From NCBI GenBank assembly GCA_024403215.1, contig JAKSSJ010000001.1:1-59498 (forward strand): a stretch of DNA of 59,498 bases. The letters run 5' to 3'. Source of the DNA: Clostridia bacterium (lineage in GTDB: Bacteria; Bacillota; Clostridia; Peptostreptococcales; Anaerovoracaceae). Made by a program: the position numbers and the translations under genes. The notes under the pieces are model-generated. The model did no database searches. It saw only the letters and a program-made list of their open reading frames with translations, and had not been told where the DNA came from. Positions 58,318-59,498 of this stretch are shown piece by piece; within the stretch, counting starts at the first letter, position 1; each line of letters begins with the position of its first letter.

Positions 58318-58761
58318 TTATTTTGTTCCTGAAAGCTTTGCAACAACTTCGCTAATTACCTTACCATCAGCTTTGCCCTTAAGCTCCGCCATAACGGCTT
58401 TCATAATCTGCCCCTTGTTTCCAGTTGCTAATACGTCTGCAAATTTTTCTTTGAGCAATTTCTCAACTTCTTCTGCAGAAAGCATCTTTGGAGCAAACTC
58501 TTCAACAACGGAAAGGTTGAATTTGTATTTTTCTAAAAGGTCTTGTCTTGTTGCAGGGCAAGTATCGATTTGTTCTTTTACAGATTTAAGCTCCTTCAAA
58601 AGAACGCTATCAACCATTTCTTCTGTAATGTTATCTCTTTCTCCCGCATCAATTGCAACCTTTTTAACAGCAGCAACAAGAAGGGAAATTGTTTCCTTTC
58701 TATCTGCTTCATGCGCTTTCATTGCGGCAATCATTGCCTTTTGTAAATCTTCAAATTTCAT
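58318..58761 (-). CDS. yqeY: GatB/YqeY domain protein
   Basis: 147 residues. The YqeY fold is seen in MKFEDLQKAMIAAMKAHEADRKETISLLVAAVKKV, MLSAEEVEKLLKEKFADV and NKGQIMKAVMAELKGKADGKVISEVVAKL, related to the tRNA-binding tail of GatB. It may assist aminoacyl-tRNA amidation or a tRNA-related step. The start overlaps the HEPN gene stop (ATGA). Confidence 0.92.
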   Translation of the reverse strand: MKFEDLQKAMIAAMKAHEADRKETISLLVAAVKKVAIDAGERDNITEEMVDSVLLKELKSVKEQIDTCPATRQDLLEKYKFNLSVVEEFAPKMLSAEEVEKLLKEKFADVLATGNKGQIMKAVMAELKGKADGKVISEVVAKLSGTK

Positions 58762-59165
58762 TTTTTCTCACCTCTATCTATTTTTTTCACTAATCCGTCT
58801 GCAAAGCTTATTAAGCTATCTGCAATTTCTCTAATATCATTTATATCTTCTATAAGTGCGATAAAGTCGTCATTATATCTTGTTGATGTTTCCCACTCCA
58901 AAAGCATTGGCGCAAAACGTCTTAGCTCGTCAAAACATGGAAGCTGCACGCCTGCTTCTTTTAAAAGATTCATTTGCGCTCTTACGTCATGGTTTTCAAC
59001 ATAATGCTGACCCGTCATCTCGACACAATATTTTAATACAAACTCAATTGTTTGCTGGAGGTCGTTGCAGCAGGTATCAATATATGCATCGTCCATGCCA
59101 ATTCTATTGTAATTATATTCGGCATTATCTCTTTTTACTTTTGCTCTTGCTAGCAATTTGCTCAT
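58758..59165 (-). CDS. HEPN domain protein
   Basis: 135 residues from ATG 59165, which overlaps the upstream gene's stop (ATGA). ARAKVKRDNAEYNYNRIGMDDAYIDTCCNDLQQTIEFVLKYCVEM and HDVRAQMNLLKEAGVQL form the four-helix HEPN bundle. The RNase motif R-x4-6-H is not evident, so nuclease activity is uncertain. Paired with a nucleotidyltransferase, as in HEPN-MNT toxin-antitoxin modules. Confidence 0.82.
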   Translation of the reverse strand: MSKLLARAKVKRDNAEYNYNRIGMDDAYIDTCCNDLQQTIEFVLKYCVEMTGQHYVENHDVRAQMNLLKEAGVQLPCFDELRRFAPMLLEWETSTRYNDDFIALIEDINDIREIADSLISFADGLVKKIDRGEKK

Positions 59166-59498
59166 ATTATCCTCTCCCCTTGCATTATTCCCTGATAAAG
59201 CTGGCTGTCTTTTGGTTCCTCGCAAAGCCAAACAATATCGCACTGCCAGTTGCATGCTTTTGAGATTTCCTCTCCAATGGCCGCGCGCAGCTGCATGTTG
59301 TCCTTGGGCTTATCAAGCAAAATTGCAATATCAACATCTGACTTAACGTTGCATCTTAAATTTGTAGAGCTTCCAAAAATATATGCCTCTTTTACTTCTG
59401 CATGACTTTTTAAGATCTTGTAGACATCTACAACCTTAGCTTGGTTTAAAGGATGGATTCTTTCAACAGAAAATTCCTGAGGTCCTACGACAACAGGA
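59162..59498 (-). CDS. MNT-type nucleotidyltransferase (5' end cut by window edge)
   Basis: About 112 C-terminal residues. EAYIFGSSTNLRCNVKSDVDIAILL carries the GSx10DxD motif of minimal nucleotidyltransferases. IVWLCEEPKDSQLYQGIMQGERII ends the protein, and its TGA overlaps the HEPN start. In this family the enzyme adds AMP to the partner HEPN protein. The start lies beyond the window. Confidence 0.85.
   Translation of the reverse strand, partial: PVVVGPQEFSVERIHPLNQAKVVDVYKILKSHAEVKEAYIFGSSTNLRCNVKSDVDIAILLDKPKDNMQLRAAIGEEISKACNWQCDIVWLCEEPKDSQLYQGIMQGERII

Noticed and set aside
1..59498. tRNA or rRNA genes
   Set aside because: I found no cloverleaf with a GTTCRANNC arm and no rRNA-like sequence.

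Overview
The window is the replication-origin region of a low-to-moderate GC Gram-positive bacterium, most likely a Clostridia-type anaerobe. The evidence is the gene order gyrA-gyrB / dnaA-dnaN-recF / rpmH-rnpA-yidD-yidC-jag-mnmE-mnmG-rsmG-parA-parB, YycH/YycI/YycJ-type proteins, an S-layer-homology protein, and strong AGGAGG-type ribosome binding sites. The genus cannot be fixed from the sequence alone. oriC lies around dnaA (about 21.7-23.5 kb). Most genes point away from it, minus strand to the left and plus strand to the right.

Left arm, outward from dnaA: gyrB, gyrA and trpS; then a mixed island with a methyltransferase fused to a CsoR-like domain, an ECF S component with L-cysteine desulfidase, a membrane-anchored unknown, a CDF cation transporter and a YhdT-PanF-like symporter. 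Next is a tightly packed leftward unit that starts at ddl and runs through DUF1934, a 45-aa membrane peptide, an Mrp ATPase, an ArsR regulator, chorismate mutase, a sugar nucleotidyltransferase and three tandem M42 aminopeptidases. After a 570-bp repeat-bearing gap come rpsF-ssb-rpsR and a DUF1846 gene cut by the window edge.

Right arm: dnaA, dnaN, recF and the ribosome/membrane/tRNA-modification cluster, then parAB with three perfect parS sites. Then come a large SLH surface protein with a secreted SGNH hydrolase, rnhA, a YycH-YycI-YycJ-HtrA envelope-stress operon, ftsH, a PucR-type regulator, coaX, dus, greA, lysS (fused to an HD domain) and yhbY. From 53.5 kb the content is accessory: a MazF-type toxin-antitoxin pair with a clear operator, a DUF975 protein, a glycine-rich surface protein, a probable 6S RNA, a flavin/PLP-oxidase-like protein, DUF4230, a 36-aa membrane peptide, a membrane protein, YqeY, and a HEPN/nucleotidyltransferase pair that runs off the right edge.

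The most notable items are: a strong 6S RNA candidate at 55980-56145; dispersed near-perfect palindromes (core GGGGTCTGACCCC) placed just after stop codons; a second family of long-stem repeat elements at 2.6 kb and 32.3 kb; three unusual domain fusions (methyltransferase-CsoR, LysRS-HD, YhdT-PanF); and an AT-rich codon-usage patch covering dnaN and the first half of recF.
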